Part shown: positions 1-7,798 of the stretch, in pieces
Position numbering within the stretch: position 1 is the first letter of the stretch
Layout: each line of letters opens with the position of its first letter
Origin: Clostridiales bacterium
Lineage (GTDB): Bacteria > Bacillota > Clostridia > Lachnospirales > Cellulosilyticaceae
Reading direction: 5' to 3'
Assembly (NCBI GenBank): GCA_019418225.1
Contig: DYCF01000052.1
Coordinates: 1-28,265 of the forward strand
DNA length: 28,265 bases
Notes under the pieces: generated by a model
The model's database searches: none
The model's input: only the letters and a program-made list of their open reading frames with translations
Told to the model about the DNA's origin: nothing
Made by a program: the position numbers and the translations under genes

Positions 1-230
1 CTAAATTACTTAGTACTAAAGTTGTACTGATTCTCGTCTTTTTAAAAGACTTTAACGAATCGACTGGTTTATATGATTACTATTTTGTTTTCAAAGTTCA
101 TTTTTGTTGTTCGTGAAGCTCATTGCCTCAGCGACATGTATTATATTATCATGTCACTTGATAACTGTCAATCACTTTTTTTAACTTTTTTTCATTTTTT
201 ATTTCATTACTTCTACACCCTATTATATGT
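1..230 (-). promoter_or_regulatory. rRNA operon promoter, upstream A-tracts and leader (reads left, off the window)
   Basis: On the minus strand there is a perfect -35 TTGACA (166-171), then TAATAT at 17 bases spacing (143-148) overlapping TATAAT (140-145). Immediately upstream (172-230) are repeated A-tracts typical of an UP element. Downstream, the leader contains GAACTTTGAAAACAAAATAG, resembling the boxA-containing leaders before 16S genes in Clostridia. The leader continues to position 1 with no gene in it, so the 16S gene should begin just outside the window. Promoter elements are seen directly; the rRNA assignment rests on resemblance to known Lachnospiraceae rRNA leaders. A tRNA or 23S leader is the main alternative. 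Confidence 0.75.
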
Positions 231-282
231 CATATTTTCACCTTCTCCCCCGCCTTAATTCTTGCATTAATTTTTATACAAA

Positions 283-337
283 ACAGAGTAAAAACTGCTA
301 CTAAAACCTTCGTTTTCATTAGCAGTTTTTACTCTGT
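283..337 (-). terminator. Terminator after pdxT (possibly bidirectional)
   Basis: A perfect 18-bp stem (283-300 pairing with 320-337) with an inner AAAAC/GTTTT stem closes on a short loop. It lies just after the pdxT stop and separates it from the rRNA promoter. T runs on both sides are short, so termination may work in either direction. Confidence 0.75.
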
Positions 338-347
338 TTTTACTTTC

Positions 348-923
348 TTAATTAACAAACTCTCTCACAAAATATTCATGAAAACGTTTATCCTTTGTAA
401 GCTCTGGATGGAACGCTGTTGCCAACATATTATCTTCTCGGCACGCTACTATCTTACCGTCTACTCTTAGTAGTATCTCTACATTTTCATTTGCTTCACT
501 TACATAAGGTGCTCTAATAAATACTAGTGGTATCGGTTCTTGACTTACTTCTTCTATAACTGCTTTTGTTTCAAAGCTACCTAGCTGTCTGCCATATGCA
601 TTTCTTCTAACAGTAATATCCATGACACCTAAATGCTTTGTTGTATCATTTTCAATCTGTTTTGCTAAAAGAATCATTCCTGCACAAGTCCCCCATATCG
701 GTAGCCCCTCATTAATCTTTTCCTTTAAAGGTTCTAACATATTAAATATAGTAAGTAGTTTTCCTAGCGTTGTACTTTCCCCTCCTGGGATAATAAGTCC
801 TTCTATATTATTTAGGTCTTCTAAATATTTTACGCTAATTGGTTCTACCCCTTTTATTTGACTTAATATTTGAAGATGTTCTTCTACGCCTCCTTGTAGT
901 GCTAAGACGCCTACCTTTTTCAT
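348..923 (-). CDS. pdxT: PLP synthase glutaminase subunit PdxT
   Basis: Glutaminase half of the DXP-independent pyridoxal 5'-phosphate synthase. It releases ammonia from glutamine and passes it to PdxS in the cytoplasm. The 191-residue protein starts MKKVGVLALQGG, and class I amidotransferase features are visible: PGGEST near residue 46, the nucleophile Cys80 in GTCAGM, and the His172/Glu174 pair in AFHPE. A longer in-frame ORF reaches back to 962, inside pdxS, but the ATG at 923 follows a GAGGGTGG ribosome binding site at good spacing and gives the normal family length. The start lies one base after the pdxS stop, so the two are co-transcribed and probably translationally coupled. Confidence 0.96.
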   Translation of the reverse strand: MKKVGVLALQGGVEEHLQILSQIKGVEPISVKYLEDLNNIEGLIIPGGESTTLGKLLTIFNMLEPLKEKINEGLPIWGTCAGMILLAKQIENDTTKHLGVMDITVRRNAYGRQLGSFETKAVIEEVSQEPIPLVFIRAPYVSEANENVEILLRVDGKIVACREDNMLATAFHPELTKDKRFHEYFVREFVN

Positions 924-924
924 T

Positions 925-1803
925 TTACCACCCTCTTGTAGCATAAAGTTGTTTCTCATCAAGCTGACGAATATCTAATGAATCCATTGCTTCTCCTAAA
1001 CCTTCTGATACTTCTGCCAATACTTTTGGATCATTATAATATGTTGTTGCTTTTACGATGGCACGTGCTCTTTGTTCTGGATCTGATGATTTGAATATCC
1101 CTGACCCTACAAATACTCCATCAGCACCAAGTTGCATCATGAGCGCTGCATCTGCTGGGGTTGCAATTCCTCCTGCTGCAAAATTAACAACTGGTAACTT
1201 TCCATTTTCTTTTACATAAAGGATAAGATCATATGGTGCACCTAGTTCTTTAGCAATAGTCATAAGCTCTTCTGGTGTTGCGCCTACTACTCTGGCAATA
1301 TCTCTATTCATTGTACGCATATGTCTTACAGCTTCTACTACATTTCCTGTTCCAGCTTCTCCTTTTGTTCGAATCATAGATGCACCTTCTCCAATACGTC
1401 TAAGTGCTTCTCCTAAATTACGTGCTCCACATACATAAGGCACTTTAAAGTCATGTTTATTGATATGATAATCTTCATCTGCAGGTGTTAAAACTTCACT
1501 CTCATCAATATAATCAATTTCTAAAGCTTCAAGAATTTGTGCTTCTACAAAATGACCAATACGCACCTTTGCCATAACAGGAATACTTACTGCTGCTTGA
1601 ATTTCTTTAATCATTTTAGGATCGGACATCCTTGCCACTCCACCATGTTTGCGAATATCAGATGGTACACGTTCTAATGCCATAACAGCTACTGCGCCTG
1701 CTTTTTCTGCAATAATAGCTTCTTCTGGATTAACAACATCCATAATGACGCCACCTTTTAACATTTGTGCTAAGTTCTTATTTAATTCTAATCTATCACT
1801 CAT
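925..1803 (-). CDS. pdxS: PLP synthase subunit PdxS
   Basis: Synthase half of the PLP synthase. It builds pyridoxal 5'-phosphate from ribose 5-phosphate (or ribulose 5-phosphate), glyceraldehyde 3-phosphate and ammonia, and assembles as a dodecamer decorated by PdxT. The 292 residues are full length. The catalytic lysines sit in MAKVRIGHF (Lys79) and IRTKGEAGTGN (Lys147), both highly conserved in SNZ/PdxS proteins. An AGAGGGAGA ribosome binding site precedes the ATG. It is first gene of the pdxS-pdxT operon. The upstream 170 bases hold three operator-like sites, listed separately. Confidence 0.97.
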   Translation of the reverse strand: MSDRLELNKNLAQMLKGGVIMDVVNPEEAIIAEKAGAVAVMALERVPSDIRKHGGVARMSDPKMIKEIQAAVSIPVMAKVRIGHFVEAQILEALEIDYIDESEVLTPADEDYHINKHDFKVPYVCGARNLGEALRRIGEGASMIRTKGEAGTGNVVEAVRHMRTMNRDIARVVGATPEELMTIAKELGAPYDLILYVKENGKLPVVNFAAGGIATPADAALMMQLGADGVFVGSGIFKSSDPEQRARAIVKATTYYNDPKVLAEVSEGLGEAMDSLDIRQLDEKQLYATRGW

Positions 1804-1840
1804 TTTATATTCTCCCTCTATTTTATAATATACTTTCCAT

Positions 1841-1852
1841 TGTATCGATACA
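1841..1852. promoter_or_regulatory. Operator-like palindrome TGTATCGATACA, pdxS-proximal
   Basis: A perfect 12-base palindrome 38 bases before the pdxS start, where a repressor or activator would touch the promoter. The same TGTATCNNTACA pattern recurs at 1946-1957 and 1965-1976. The binding protein is not known from the sequence; a GntR/MocR-type PdxR regulator is a guess from the gene it precedes. Confidence 0.45.
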
Positions 1853-1945
1853 CTTAATCTATTTTTCCTAGAAATTAATGATATCTTAGCATGTTTTCTA
1901 AGTTAAGAAAATATTTTTAGATTAATTTATATTTTCTTTAAACTT

Positions 1946-1976
1946 TGTATCCATACATTTGAATTGTATCATTACA
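1946..1976. promoter_or_regulatory. Two further TGTATCNNTACA sites
   Basis: TGTATCCATACA (1946-1957) and TGTATCATTACA (1965-1976) lie 19 bases apart, about two helical turns, so a protein could bind both on the same face. They sit 143-162 bases upstream of pdxS and at the 5' edge of the possible regulator remnant on the other strand. Confidence 0.4.
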
Positions 1977-2156
1977 CTACTTATTATTACGGTACAATTT
2001 TTTTCATATCACAAAGCCAAGAATACCATCTCCCTTAAGCTTAAAATCACCAAAAGAGGGGATTGCAAAATAGTACCAAGTGTCTATTTCTATTCCGAGC
2101 ACATAAGTGAAAAAAAGTTAATAAGTTACTTTCAAAATACAAAAGAGCTGTTGTGA
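1959..2156 (+). pseudogene. Possible C-terminal remnant of a divergent MocR/PdxR-type regulator
   Basis: A 65-codon plus-strand frame opens with TTG and has no ribosome binding site that I can see. Its second half, KRGDCKIVPSVYFYSE followed by ISEKKLISYF, resembles the end of the aminotransferase-like domain of MocR-family regulators, which often reads roughly 'kkGvkivPss.fy...'. Such regulators often sit divergently from pdxST. If this is right, about 400 codons have been deleted. The match is from memory and short; it could equally be a chance frame. The rest of the 1804-2280 gap holds the operator-like sites and a terminator. Confidence 0.25.
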
Positions 2157-2188
2157 AACTAGTCAAATAGTTTCACAACAACTCTTTT
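2141..2188 (-). terminator. Terminator of the DUF5711-cvpA operon
   Basis: A 21-bp stem (2141-2161 with 2168-2188) closes on a 6-base loop. Its only mismatch on the plus strand (C/A) becomes a U-G pair on the minus strand, so it fits minus-strand transcription from the CvpA gene. The plus side also has a TTTTT tail, so it may work both ways. Confidence 0.7.
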
Positions 2189-2280
2189 TCTCTAACAATA
2201 TCTAATTAATTTTTTTCGTTCTCCCATACATATCTAGAAGTTAGCTCATACGCTAAAATATGCATCTATCTATTTTTACT

Positions 2281-2964
2281 TTAAAATAACTGTTGCAATG
2301 CTAGTACCACTAAGTTATTTTCATATAACCATTTGAATAATATACTCGTTTGTATATATGTTTCGAAATCTTGATATGCAGGAATAGCTATAATGCATGG
2401 TATAATCAGTGTCACAATCCAAAATGTAAGTAGTCCTTTTATAAGCCCTATGCAAAAACCGCCCAAATGATTAAAGCTAGAAATAACCGGTAATTTAGCC
2501 ACCATATTGCCTACCATACGTAAACTACCTACTAAAACACATTTTAAAATAAACCATGTGATAAGTACTGCTAACATGGAAATAACTATATTCGTAATTG
2601 ATATACTAACATAATCTACTACATTTTGAGCACCTAATACTTTGTAAACTTCTGTATTATTGTTTCTTACTAATGCCTCACCCACAAATTCTGGTAACCA
2701 TGTAATATTTTCTATAATAGCGTGTCCTTGTGCTTGAACACCCGTACCAAAATTAATCGCACTTATTCTATTATTTATCCATTCATTAATATGTAGATAA
2801 AGTGGCGTCATCTTTAAAATGACATTTATGACAGGATAAATGATAAATGATAAAATCAATGCCCCTAATGAGCTGAAAAACGTCAGTGCTGTATCTATTA
2901 AACCTCTCTTGCTTCCAACAAATGCAAATATCAATAATACAACTAAAATAAAAAGATCTAACAT
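2281..2964 (-). CDS. CvpA family integral membrane protein
   Basis: A 227-residue protein with about four hydrophobic segments. The N-terminus MLDLFILVVLLIFAFVGSKR has the CvpA layout: a first membrane helix followed by KRG and another helix (about 24-50), then paired helices near 125-150 and 165-195. CvpA-type proteins are linked to colicin V production and envelope function in enterobacteria; their role in Firmicutes is unclear. The gene begins one base after the stop of the DUF5711 gene, behind AAGGTGGGAT, so the two form a tight operon. The family call is good; the function is open. Confidence 0.8.
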   Translation of the reverse strand: MLDLFILVVLLIFAFVGSKRGLIDTALTFFSSLGALILSFIIYPVINVILKMTPLYLHINEWINNRISAINFGTGVQAQGHAIIENITWLPEFVGEALVRNNNTEVYKVLGAQNVVDYVSISITNIVISMLAVLITWFILKCVLVGSLRMVGNMVAKLPVISSFNHLGGFCIGLIKGLLTFWIVTLIIPCIIAIPAYQDFETYIQTSILFKWLYENNLVVLALQQLF

Positions 2965-2965
2965 T

Positions 2966-4150
2966 TTATCCCACCTTTCTTTTTGGTGTTAATAACATTA
3001 CTTTTTCTTTTGTAACGGCAATCCCTTTTCTACTCTCTGATAAATAAAACACTTTATTTACATCAACGCTGCTTTTGTATGAAAATATTTGAGTACCTAT
3101 TTTGTTATAGCCAGCAAATTGGTTTCCTGCACCTACTATAACGCCTCTGCTATCTGCATAAATATAATCTGCTGCTACTTGTAAATCTGTTTCAAATGTT
3201 TTTGCACCTTTTGCATCCCAAAAAGTAAGTTTATCCTTACGATGAATGATACTAGCCGCGGCATTATCAGTTGCAACTATTGGCAAGAATCCATCCCCAT
3301 AACTGCTTCTTTTGTATAAGTATGGTCTAAAAACAGAATTTATGTTTGTAATGCTCTTTATTTCATTTCCACCTAAATCATACCAGGTTATTTTTTTATC
3401 ACCAACGCCTACCCAAACATTATCTTTGATAAACTCTATTTCATAAATCAAGTTATCCTTCTCCATAAAACCATACTTGACACCTTCTCCTTCTTCATCG
3501 CTACTTTGCTGCATTGCTATAGCTCTAATCGAAGAAGTTAAAACGGGTTCATCTGTTTTTAAGTAACTTACAATTAATAACTTATTATCTGGGGACAATT
3601 CTACATTAGTTGGATATCCTTCCATCTTAGTATAGCTCACCATGCCACCTAAGTATCGACCATTCACATCATAGGCTGCTACCATATTGCCGCCTTCTAA
3701 GTCTTGAATTACACTCACTCCACCTTGTTCATTGACTGAAAAGTAAGTAATCTTATTATCACAGACAATATCCGTTACTTTTCCCTTCGTATTAAATAAA
3801 GAAATTTGTCTCCCATCTTTAGTCCCTACTGCTATGTATGGCTCTCTCTGTTTTACAATATAGTTATTGGCACTCAATGTATCTGACCAAATTTCATACC
3901 CCTCTAAGTCATATGCTGTAATACCATCTCGATTAATTCTAATAATCTGCTTACTATTTAAACCAATATAATCATTATCTTTTATATCTAGCGTTATGAT
4001 ATCTTTACTTTCACTTAAGTTCACCGTACCACTTGCTAATGAAAATCCCCCTAATCTACTTGCACCTATATACCCCACTATACCTATTATGATAAGGACT
4101 AATACCAAAGTAGTCGGTTTAATTGGCCCTCGCTTTATTTTCTTAGCCAT
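2966..4150 (-). CDS. DUF5711 family membrane-anchored beta-propeller-like protein
   Basis: A 394-residue protein with a basic N-terminus (MAKKIKRGPIKP), one membrane helix (about residues 15-33) and a large outside portion rich in short beta strands with recurring patterns such as 'ItaYDLeGyEIWS' and 'fwDaKGaktFE'. This repeat style is like PQQ/WD beta-propellers, and the overall layout matches DUF5711 proteins of Clostridia. It probably sits on the outer face of the membrane and binds a protein or wall component. It starts with ATG behind GGAGGCAG and is the first gene of a two-gene operon with cvpA. Function unknown. Confidence 0.75.
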   Translation of the reverse strand: MAKKIKRGPIKPTTLVLVLIIIGIVGYIGASRLGGFSLASGTVNLSESKDIITLDIKDNDYIGLNSKQIIRINRDGITAYDLEGYEIWSDTLSANNYIVKQREPYIAVGTKDGRQISLFNTKGKVTDIVCDNKITYFSVNEQGGVSVIQDLEGGNMVAAYDVNGRYLGGMVSYTKMEGYPTNVELSPDNKLLIVSYLKTDEPVLTSSIRAIAMQQSSDEEGEGVKYGFMEKDNLIYEIEFIKDNVWVGVGDKKITWYDLGGNEIKSITNINSVFRPYLYKRSSYGDGFLPIVATDNAAASIIHRKDKLTFWDAKGAKTFETDLQVAADYIYADSRGVIVGAGNQFAGYNKIGTQIFSYKSSVDVNKVFYLSESRKGIAVTKEKVMLLTPKRKVG

Positions 4151-4184
4151 CTTACTGCCTCCTCTAATTACTACTTATGACTTT

Positions 4185-4212
4185 ATCATACACTACTCTA
4201 TTGTTAATTCAA
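4185..4212 (-). promoter_or_regulatory. Candidate promoter of the DUF5711-cvpA operon
   Basis: On the minus strand, TTGAAT (4207-4212), 16 bases, then TATGAT (4185-4190), giving a leader of about 28 bases before the ATG at 4150. Confidence 0.5.
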
Positions 4213-4263
4213 AGTAAAAGTCAATAAGGTGCAGAAAAATGTGCCTAAATTATTCCAGCATAA

Positions 4264-4294
4264 AAGGACTACCTTCCTTAGTATAGTAGTCCTT
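4264..4294 (-). terminator. Probable glgA terminator
   Basis: A perfect 9-bp stem AAGGACTAC/GTAGTCCTT (4264-4272 with 4286-4294), 40 bases beyond the glgA stop. On the minus strand it ends in CCTTTTAT, a weak T tail. Confidence 0.5.
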
Positions 4295-4333
4295 CTATAT
4301 TAGATTAGCCTTCTAGGTTATAAGCTATTTTTC

Positions 4334-5800
4334 TTAACGTACTAAGGAATGATATACTCTTTCATACTTTTTAGCTGCATCATCCCAAGAAAAACCTGCA
4401 TTCATGCCATTGTGCTGCATTTGTTTGAAGTCTTCCTGCCCTTTGACATTATAGTAATTATAAGCCTCTTCAATTTTTTTATACATCCAATAGCCAGAAC
4501 AATCTTCAAACTCAAAACCTGTCCCTTCTTTTGTCTGACTGTTATAGTGAATTACAGTATCCTTTAATCCACCCGTCTTTCTAACTACAGGAATTGTTCC
4601 ATAACGCATAGCTATAAGTTGTCCTAAGCCACAAGGCTCAAATAGGGACGGCATTAAAAATATATCACTGCATGCATATATCTTTTGTGCTAATGGTTCA
4701 TTAAAGGTTAAGAATGCACACACACGCTTTTTATACTTATTTGCAAAGTACTTAAACATATCTTCATATTCTTTTTCGCCTGTTCCTAATATGACAAACT
4801 GCACATCTAACTCCATAATCTTGTCCATTACCCAAGTATCATAGACTTGCTGCTTCATTAAATCAAACCCTTTTTGATCTGTAATTCGTGAAACAACACC
4901 TATCAGCATACAATCTCTTTCTTCTAGGCCATATTCTCTTTGGAAAGCTAATTTATTTTCCTTCTTTTTATCTAATGTTTTTTCATTATAATTGACATAA
5001 ATATGAGGGTCTGTCTCCGGATTATATAAATCATAATCTATGCCATTTAATATCCCCTCAATTTTATAATATAACTTCTCACCTAATAAGCGATCGAGTC
5101 CACATCCATATTCATAAGTCTTGATTTCTTCGGCATATGTCGGACTAACTGTAGTAATTTTATCAGAATAAATAAGTCCTGCTTTCATATAACTTACTGC
5201 ACCATGATACTCAATGCGTTCTGGACTCATATAATCATTTGAAAGTTCCAAAACATCCAAGGCTTCTTTGCCAAATAAACCTTGATACTTTAAATTATGA
5301 ATGGTGTATATTGTCTTAATTCTAGAAAAGAAGGTGTCTCTACTGTACATATCCTTGAGTAATAAACATAATGGTCCTGTTTGCCAGTCATTGCATTGTA
5401 TAATGTCGGGCATAAAATCAATATGACGTAACATTTCAAGTACACCCTTACAGAAAAAGGCAAAACGTTCATAGTCATCTTGATATCCGTACAATTCATC
5501 TCTTGAAAAATATGTATCATTCTTTAAGAAGTAAGTAGGTACGATAGAGTCATCAAAATACAAGCTAACGCCTTGTACACGCCACCCTAAATAAACATCA
5601 TAACTTGTTAAAAAATGTTTATCATGTTCAAAAAACTTTCCTTTTATACGTTGATAGTATGGCATCGCTACTCTAGCATCTATTCCTCGCTCACGTAACT
5701 TCTTAGGTAATGCACCTACAACATCTGCTAAACCACCAGTTTTAGCATATGGTACAACCTCACTTGATACAAACAAACACTTTAGTGGTCGATTGTTCAC
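4334..5800 (-). CDS. glgA: Glycogen synthase (ADP-glucose), GT5
   Basis: Transfers glucose from ADP-glucose to the growing alpha-1,4-glucan chain in the cytoplasm. The 488 residues are normal for GT5. The ADP-glucose loop KTGGL starts at Lys20 of the chosen start, and the C-terminal donor site EPCGLGQLIAMRYG with the following VRKTGGL is intact. The frame is open back to a GTG at 5845, but the GTG at 5800 lies 7 bases after AGGAGG and yields the usual MNNRPLKCLFVSSEV start. No other glycogen genes (glgC, glgD, glgP) are next to it, so they must lie elsewhere. It ends in its own hairpin. Confidence 0.95.
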   Translation of the reverse strand: MNNRPLKCLFVSSEVVPYAKTGGLADVVGALPKKLRERGIDARVAMPYYQRIKGKFFEHDKHFLTSYDVYLGWRVQGVSLYFDDSIVPTYFLKNDTYFSRDELYGYQDDYERFAFFCKGVLEMLRHIDFMPDIIQCNDWQTGPLCLLLKDMYSRDTFFSRIKTIYTIHNLKYQGLFGKEALDVLELSNDYMSPERIEYHGAVSYMKAGLIYSDKITTVSPTYAEEIKTYEYGCGLDRLLGEKLYYKIEGILNGIDYDLYNPETDPHIYVNYNEKTLDKKKENKLAFQREYGLEERDCMLIGVVSRITDQKGFDLMKQQVYDTWVMDKIMELDVQFVILGTGEKEYEDMFKYFANKYKKRVCAFLTFNEPLAQKIYACSDIFLMPSLFEPCGLGQLIAMRYGTIPVVRKTGGLKDTVIHYNSQTKEGTGFEFEDCSGYWMYKKIEEAYNYYNVKGQEDFKQMQHNGMNAGFSWDDAAKKYERVYHSLVR

Positions 5801-5895
5801 AATGATACCTCCTAATTTGAACTCTTTCCTCCTCTTATAATACACTTTTTGCAGACAATTTGTACAGTAAATTGTTTAATTTTAAATACTTTTCT

Positions 5896-7413
5896 TTATT
5901 TTTTGGGCATTTTCAACTCTTGTCCAACATAAATATTGTTAGTGCTATCTAAACCATTAATTTTAGCAATTTCTAATGATTTTTTAGCATCACCATATTT
6001 ATCATAACTTATATTGGCTAATGTATCCCCTTGTTTCACCACATAAATATCATATTCCGTATCACTTGCTGCTTTTGTATCTGTTTGTGCAGTACTTACT
6101 TCATCAGCTTCTTTGACTGGCTGTACTTCCTCTTTTTTATCTTCAGTTTCTGTATCTCCTACTACTTCTTCTTGAGAGATTGTTGGTACTTCTTCTTTAT
6201 CTTCTTGTTCGCTTTGTCCATTCGCATCAACTACATTTGAATTAGTCTCTTTTTCATCTGCCTGTGTTGCATCTTCACTTGAATCATCTGTATTAGAAAC
6301 ATCAGCCTCACCTACTTCTTCTCCTAAAGCATCATTAGGTTGTACAAGGATACCATTAATATCAGAGCTAGTGGCGTTATCATCAATAGCATTTGACATA
6401 ACAGTTGCTGCCTTGTTATCTTGTATATTTTTTGTAGCATTCATACGTACGATTACACCAGTTAATGCCACTAAAATAACTGCTGCTGCCATAATTGTAA
6501 AACTCATATTTTTCTTCTGTAAATATTCTTCTTTTCTTATCTTACCAATCTCCCTAAATTGATTAACTACCGTATCCTTTATTTCTTCTGTCTCCTTCTT
6601 AGCAAAAGGATGTTCTACCATATATTTTTGCATAGGTTCATTAGGTTCATAATACATACAGTATCCACTTTGTTCTTTTAGTTCATCATCTTCATAGACA
6701 TAAACTGTTTCAACCTTATTAAGTGCATCTACTAACATAAACACACTGCCTGCTCCTTCAAAAACACTTCTATGTTCTCTAAGTTCTTTCATTGTAAGCA
6801 TCGTACCATAACCTGGCTGCATATGAAGCCATCCAATGATATCTTGATCTGGGAAGTACTGCTTTCTAATTTCTTCTATCTCATTGACAACATCTAGATT
6901 AATCCACTCACTGCCATCTGTAAGTTTTGCAGCATCTACTGGAATCATCCCCGTAATCATTGCTTCTTTACTATCTAGATAAACTTCACCAATAAGTATC
7001 GCTGCATTTTCTTTTGATAAATCTGCATAAGCATATTGATAAATATATGTATAAACATAATCTTCCATATAAATATGGTACTCACAGTCCATATCTCCAA
7101 CCATTTTTACATTGTCTAGCTTTTTCTTCTCACGTCTACTTTTATTAGGAATCTCTCTCATGCCGCTAGCTTCAATCTCTTCCACGCCTTCAGTAACCTC
7201 TTCATATTCTGTAGCTACTGTTTCTTGCTCTAATGACTCAGATTGATCTAAAAAGTTAACTGCATCATTTTCTTCATGCATGACTTCTTCTTGTACTTCA
7301 TCTATTTTAGGTTGTTCTTCTACATGGCTATCCTTGTTAAAATACATGTCCTGATCATTTTTATTATCCTTATTACCTTGATTCTTTTTTGGTCTATAAG
7401 ATATTTTTCCCAT
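5896..7413 (-). CDS. Membrane protein with degenerate JAMM/MPN domain, one TM helix and C-terminal LysM
   Basis: A 505-residue three-part protein. After an acidic N-terminal tail (1-95), residues about 110-262 look like an MPN/JAB fold: the strand ILIGEVYLDSKEAMITG, then IIGWLHMQPGYGTMLTMKE. That second stretch lines up with the Rpn11 JAMM motif GWYHSHPGFGCWLSGVD, but the second zinc histidine is Gln199 and the aspartate is Glu210; only His197 remains. It is therefore probably not a working metalloprotease. A membrane helix follows (about 303-323), then an Asp/Glu/Ser/Thr linker and a C-terminal LysM (about 455-504: YVVKQGDTLANISYDKYGD). The MPN part would be in the cytoplasm and the LysM in the wall. 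The ATG at 7413 is chosen because GAAGGGG precedes it; the frame is open to 7449. Confidence 0.8.
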   Translation of the reverse strand: MGKISYRPKKNQGNKDNKNDQDMYFNKDSHVEEQPKIDEVQEEVMHEENDAVNFLDQSESLEQETVATEYEEVTEGVEEIEASGMREIPNKSRREKKKLDNVKMVGDMDCEYHIYMEDYVYTYIYQYAYADLSKENAAILIGEVYLDSKEAMITGMIPVDAAKLTDGSEWINLDVVNEIEEIRKQYFPDQDIIGWLHMQPGYGTMLTMKELREHRSVFEGAGSVFMLVDALNKVETVYVYEDDELKEQSGYCMYYEPNEPMQKYMVEHPFAKKETEEIKDTVVNQFREIGKIRKEEYLQKKNMSFTIMAAAVILVALTGVIVRMNATKNIQDNKAATVMSNAIDDNATSSDINGILVQPNDALGEEVGEADVSNTDDSSEDATQADEKETNSNVVDANGQSEQEDKEEVPTISQEEVVGDTETEDKKEEVQPVKEADEVSTAQTDTKAASDTEYDIYVVKQGDTLANISYDKYGDAKKSLEIAKINGLDSTNNIYVGQELKMPKK

Positions 7414-7798
7414 AAGTATTCCCCTTCCATTTTTATCCATTATATCCATTTCCTAAAGGATACTATAAGGTGCTTAAATATTTTAATCTTTAGTGTCGAT
7501 AAATTCAGTTTTTTTATTTCCTTTTTTAAAACTTTTTTTACTTTTTTTACCAACTTGTAACGTAATATACGTTTTATTTCTATAAGTACACAAATATTTT
7601 ATATTTTTTAGTGGATAAATTTGATAGGAGTATATACCTTTTAACGATACAAAAATTATTACTAGTAAAATTTAATTTTTAAAAGTATTGATTTTATTGG
7701 CTTCAAGAAAGTTTGTAAGAAATTCTAATAAAAGTGGTAAATAAATCCTAGAAAAAGTGGCAAACTATAACAATAGATTGTGAAAGTGGTGATAACGA
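7414..7798. other. Gene-free gap between the LysM protein and yyaC
   Basis: An AT-rich divergent intergenic stretch. A TATAAT on the minus strand (7439-7444) may be the -10 of the LysM gene, without a clear -35. Near yyaC the word AAAGTGG occurs three times on the plus strand (7731, 7754, 7783); the last overlaps the ribosome binding region. Frames in this gap are T-rich and low in complexity, and I do not regard them as genes. I could not identify a convincing forespore sigma promoter for yyaC by eye. Confidence 0.5.

Noticed and set aside
73..258. Plus-strand frame of 61 codons
   Set aside because: It runs opposite through the rRNA promoter and leader and is composed of Phe/Leu-rich low-complexity sequence from A-tract complements.
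7276..7560. Plus-strand 94-codon frame
   Set aside because: Mostly opposite the N-terminal part of the LysM gene and T-rich intergenic DNA; Phe/Ile-rich without domain features.
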